From Bryobacterales bacterium (GTDB lineage Bacteria > Acidobacteriota > Terriglobia > Bryobacterales > Bryobacteraceae), in the NCBI GenBank assembly GCA_003132905.1, contig PKZC01000399.1:16212-23765 (forward strand): DNA of 7,554 bases, written 5' to 3'. Shown here piece by piece: positions 6,596 through 7,554 of this stretch. Numbering within the stretch: the stretch's first letter is position 1; each line of letters opens with the position of its first letter. Under the pieces are notes generated by a model that was not told where the DNA came from, made no database searches, and saw only the letters and a list, made by a program, of their open reading frames with translations. Position numbers and translations under genes: made by a program.

Positions 6596-6611
6596 ATAGG
6601 CTATAATCTAT
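6596..6611. promoter_or_regulatory. Operator-like element 3 (ATAG-N8-CTAT), overlaps the HTH start codon
   Basis: ATAGGCTATAATCTAT ends in the first two bases of the HTH ATG (6610-6612). It also contains the AGG (6598-6600) that is the only Shine-Dalgarno-like bases at a usable distance (9 nt). It is the least symmetric arm-to-arm of the three elements but keeps the ATAG/CTAT ends. Confidence 0.6.
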
Positions 6612-7065
6612 GAACCGGTCAAAACTCGCTGTTCATTCCCGCTCGCAGCTCCAGGAGCGCTTTAGAAAATTCGGTCCCTCCCGGCTGTACGCTCCGCCGG
6701 TTCGCGGTTGGATCAAAGCCATCCGGCAAGCCCTGGGGATGTCCACGGCGCAGTTGGCCGAGCGGTTGAGGATCAAGCAACCGTCGTTGGTTGCGCTCGA
6801 ACAATCGGAAGCCAAAGGCAGCATCGAACTGGCGACGTTGCGCCGGGTGGCCGAAGCGCTCGACTGCACGCTGGTTTACGCCCTGGTGCCCAATAAACCT
6901 TTGGAGAAGATGGTCCGTGATCGCGCACGCTTATTCACACGCAACCGCCGGCGTCACGTGGAACACACCATGCTGCTCGAAGACCAGCCCGTAAGGGCCA
7001 AGCATAGCGAAGCGATTCTGGATGAAGTGATTCGCGAAACCAACCCGCGGCTGTTCTGGGATTAA
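6610..7065 (+). CDS. XRE-type HTH protein, 'mobile mystery protein A' family (antitoxin-like partner of Fic)
   Basis: This is a 151-aa predicted DNA-binding protein. A basic N-terminal arm (about 1-30) precedes a Cro/C1-type helix-turn-helix at about 33-92. The second helix is at STAQLAERL (45-53), the recognition helix at KQPSLVALEQSE (56-67), and the domain closes with LRRVAEALDCTLVYALVP (77-94). The C-terminal part is charged (RARLFTRNRRRHVEH), consistent with partner contacts. The start is fixed by an in-frame TAA at 6604-6606. The Fic gene follows after 7 bp. I recognise this HTH plus Fic arrangement as the mobile mystery protein A/B pair; the families are co-inherited and often on mobile DNA. 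By analogy with other Fic modules it would neutralise its partner and repress the operon, but neither role is proven here. Three upstream operator-like repeats strongly suggest autoregulation. I see no strict (S/T)xxxE(G/N) Fic-inhibition motif in it. Confidence 0.85.
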   Translation: MNRSKLAVHSRSQLQERFRKFGPSRLYAPPVRGWIKAIRQALGMSTAQLAERLRIKQPSLVALEQSEAKGSIELATLRRVAEALDCTLVYALVPNKPLEKMVRDRARLFTRNRRRHVEHTMLLEDQPVRAKHSEAILDEVIRETNPRLFWD

Positions 7066-7072
7066 AAAACCC

Positions 7073-7554
7073 GTGAGCGATCTATTCCAGCAGCCGGAAA
7101 ATGCCACGCCGCTCATGCCGGACGAAATGCGTGGTCTCATCCCTGCCTATATCGCCTATCGGAGCGAGTTGAATGAAGCGGAGCAGGAAAACATTGCTCG
7201 CGCGCAGGACTGGGCACTCGCGCGCAAACGCGATCCCCTGTCCGAAAAGTTCCTCCGGGAACTACACCGGCGGATGCTGGGAGAGGTGTGGAAATGGGCT
7301 GGGAAATTCCGCACCAGCGAACGCAATCTCGGGATCCCCTTCTATGAGATCCCGCTGGCCTTGCGCCAGTTGCTCGATGACACGCAAGCCTGGGTTGGGT
7401 ACGAGACCTATCCGCTCGACGAAATCGCGGTGCGTTTCCATCACCGGCTGGTACAGATTCACCCCTTCCCGAATGGCAACGGGCGCCATGCCCGGCTGGC
7501 CGCCGATCTCCTGGTCATGAGGCTGGGACGCGAACGCTTTTCCTGGGGCATGCA
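7073..7554 (+). CDS. Fic-domain protein, 'mobile mystery protein B' family (3' end outside window)
   Basis: A Fic enzyme normally transfers AMP or a related phosphate-containing group to target proteins. The frame is open from GTG 7073 to the window edge (160 complete codons). The N-terminus VSDLFQQPENATPLMPDE fits the family start, which supports the GTG despite no clear Shine-Dalgarno. The Fic core begins near 54 (DPLSEKFLRELHRRMLGEVWKWAGKFR). The active-site loop is HPFPNGNGRHAR (130-141), with catalytic H130 and the GNGR anion-binding loop intact. N134 replaces the usual Asp/Glu metal ligand; I recall Asn as common in this subfamily. SELNEA (31-36) resembles the autoinhibitory (S/T)xxxE(G/N) motif but has Ala at the last position. 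Family members are about 200 aa from memory, so perhaps 40 residues lie beyond the window. It is co-transcribed with the HTH gene 7 bp upstream. Confidence 0.88.
   Translation, partial: MSDLFQQPENATPLMPDEMRGLIPAYIAYRSELNEAEQENIARAQDWALARKRDPLSEKFLRELHRRMLGEVWKWAGKFRTSERNLGIPFYEIPLALRQLLDDTQAWVGYETYPLDEIAVRFHHRLVQIHPFPNGNGRHARLAADLLVMRLGRERFSWGM

Noticed and set aside
6530..6611. CRISPR-like or iteron array
   Set aside because: There are only three degenerate palindromic 16-mers with 17-bp spacers, directly at a promoter and start codon of an HTH gene. Operators explain this better than CRISPR repeats or plasmid iterons, and no Cas or Rep gene is present.
7173..7520. 115-codon + strand frame near the right edge
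   Set aside because: It is out of frame with the Fic gene, and its Arg/Ser/Pro-rich translation has no domain. The Fic frame from 7073 carries the intact HPF...GNGR motif.

Overview
The window looks like a stretch of chromosome from a moderately GC-rich (roughly 60% by eye) Gram-negative bacterium. An outer-membrane channel gene and two exported hydrolases require a double-membrane cell. Overall flavour (DHA2 efflux operon, small orphan acidic protein, peptide-amidase-like enzyme, exported MBL-fold protein, AT-rich palindromic spacer) fits Acidobacteriota, for example the Solibacter/Bryobacter group. That assignment is inference from memory, not a demonstrated match.

Layout. Positions 1-3432 carry a tightly packed + strand operon for a tripartite drug/solute efflux pump: the C-terminal part of a TolC-type outer-membrane channel, an EmrA/HlyD-type periplasmic adaptor (4-bp ATGA overlap) and an EmrB/QacA-type 14-helix MFS pump (1-nt gap). 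A 164-bp spacer follows. Next are a small acidic protein of unknown function (3597-3878), whose start codon lies inside a potential hairpin, and 25 bp later an exported amidase (3904-5520) with a complete Lys-Ser-Ser triad that closely resembles bacterial peptide amidase (Pam). A convergent exported MBL-fold metallohydrolase is on the - strand (5607-6470). The 86-bp gap between these two convergent genes holds a 10-bp direct repeat and a dense cluster of four GAATTC palindromes that can fold into hairpins.

The right end (6471-7554) is the most interesting part. An XRE-type HTH protein (6610-7065) is followed 7 bp later by a Fic-domain protein (7073 to the window edge, incomplete). I recognise the pair as 'mobile mystery protein A' and 'mobile mystery protein B', a toxin-antitoxin-like module often seen on mobile DNA. 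The Fic motif reads HPFPNGNGRHAR, with Asn where most Fic enzymes have Asp/Glu. Upstream of the HTH gene are three 16-bp elements of the form ATAG-N8-CTAT at 6530, 6563 and 6596, spaced by exactly 33 bp (about three helical turns). Two contain a perfect TATAAT, and the third runs into the HTH start codon. This looks like a phased operator array by which the HTH protein controls its own operon, and possibly the divergent MBL gene.
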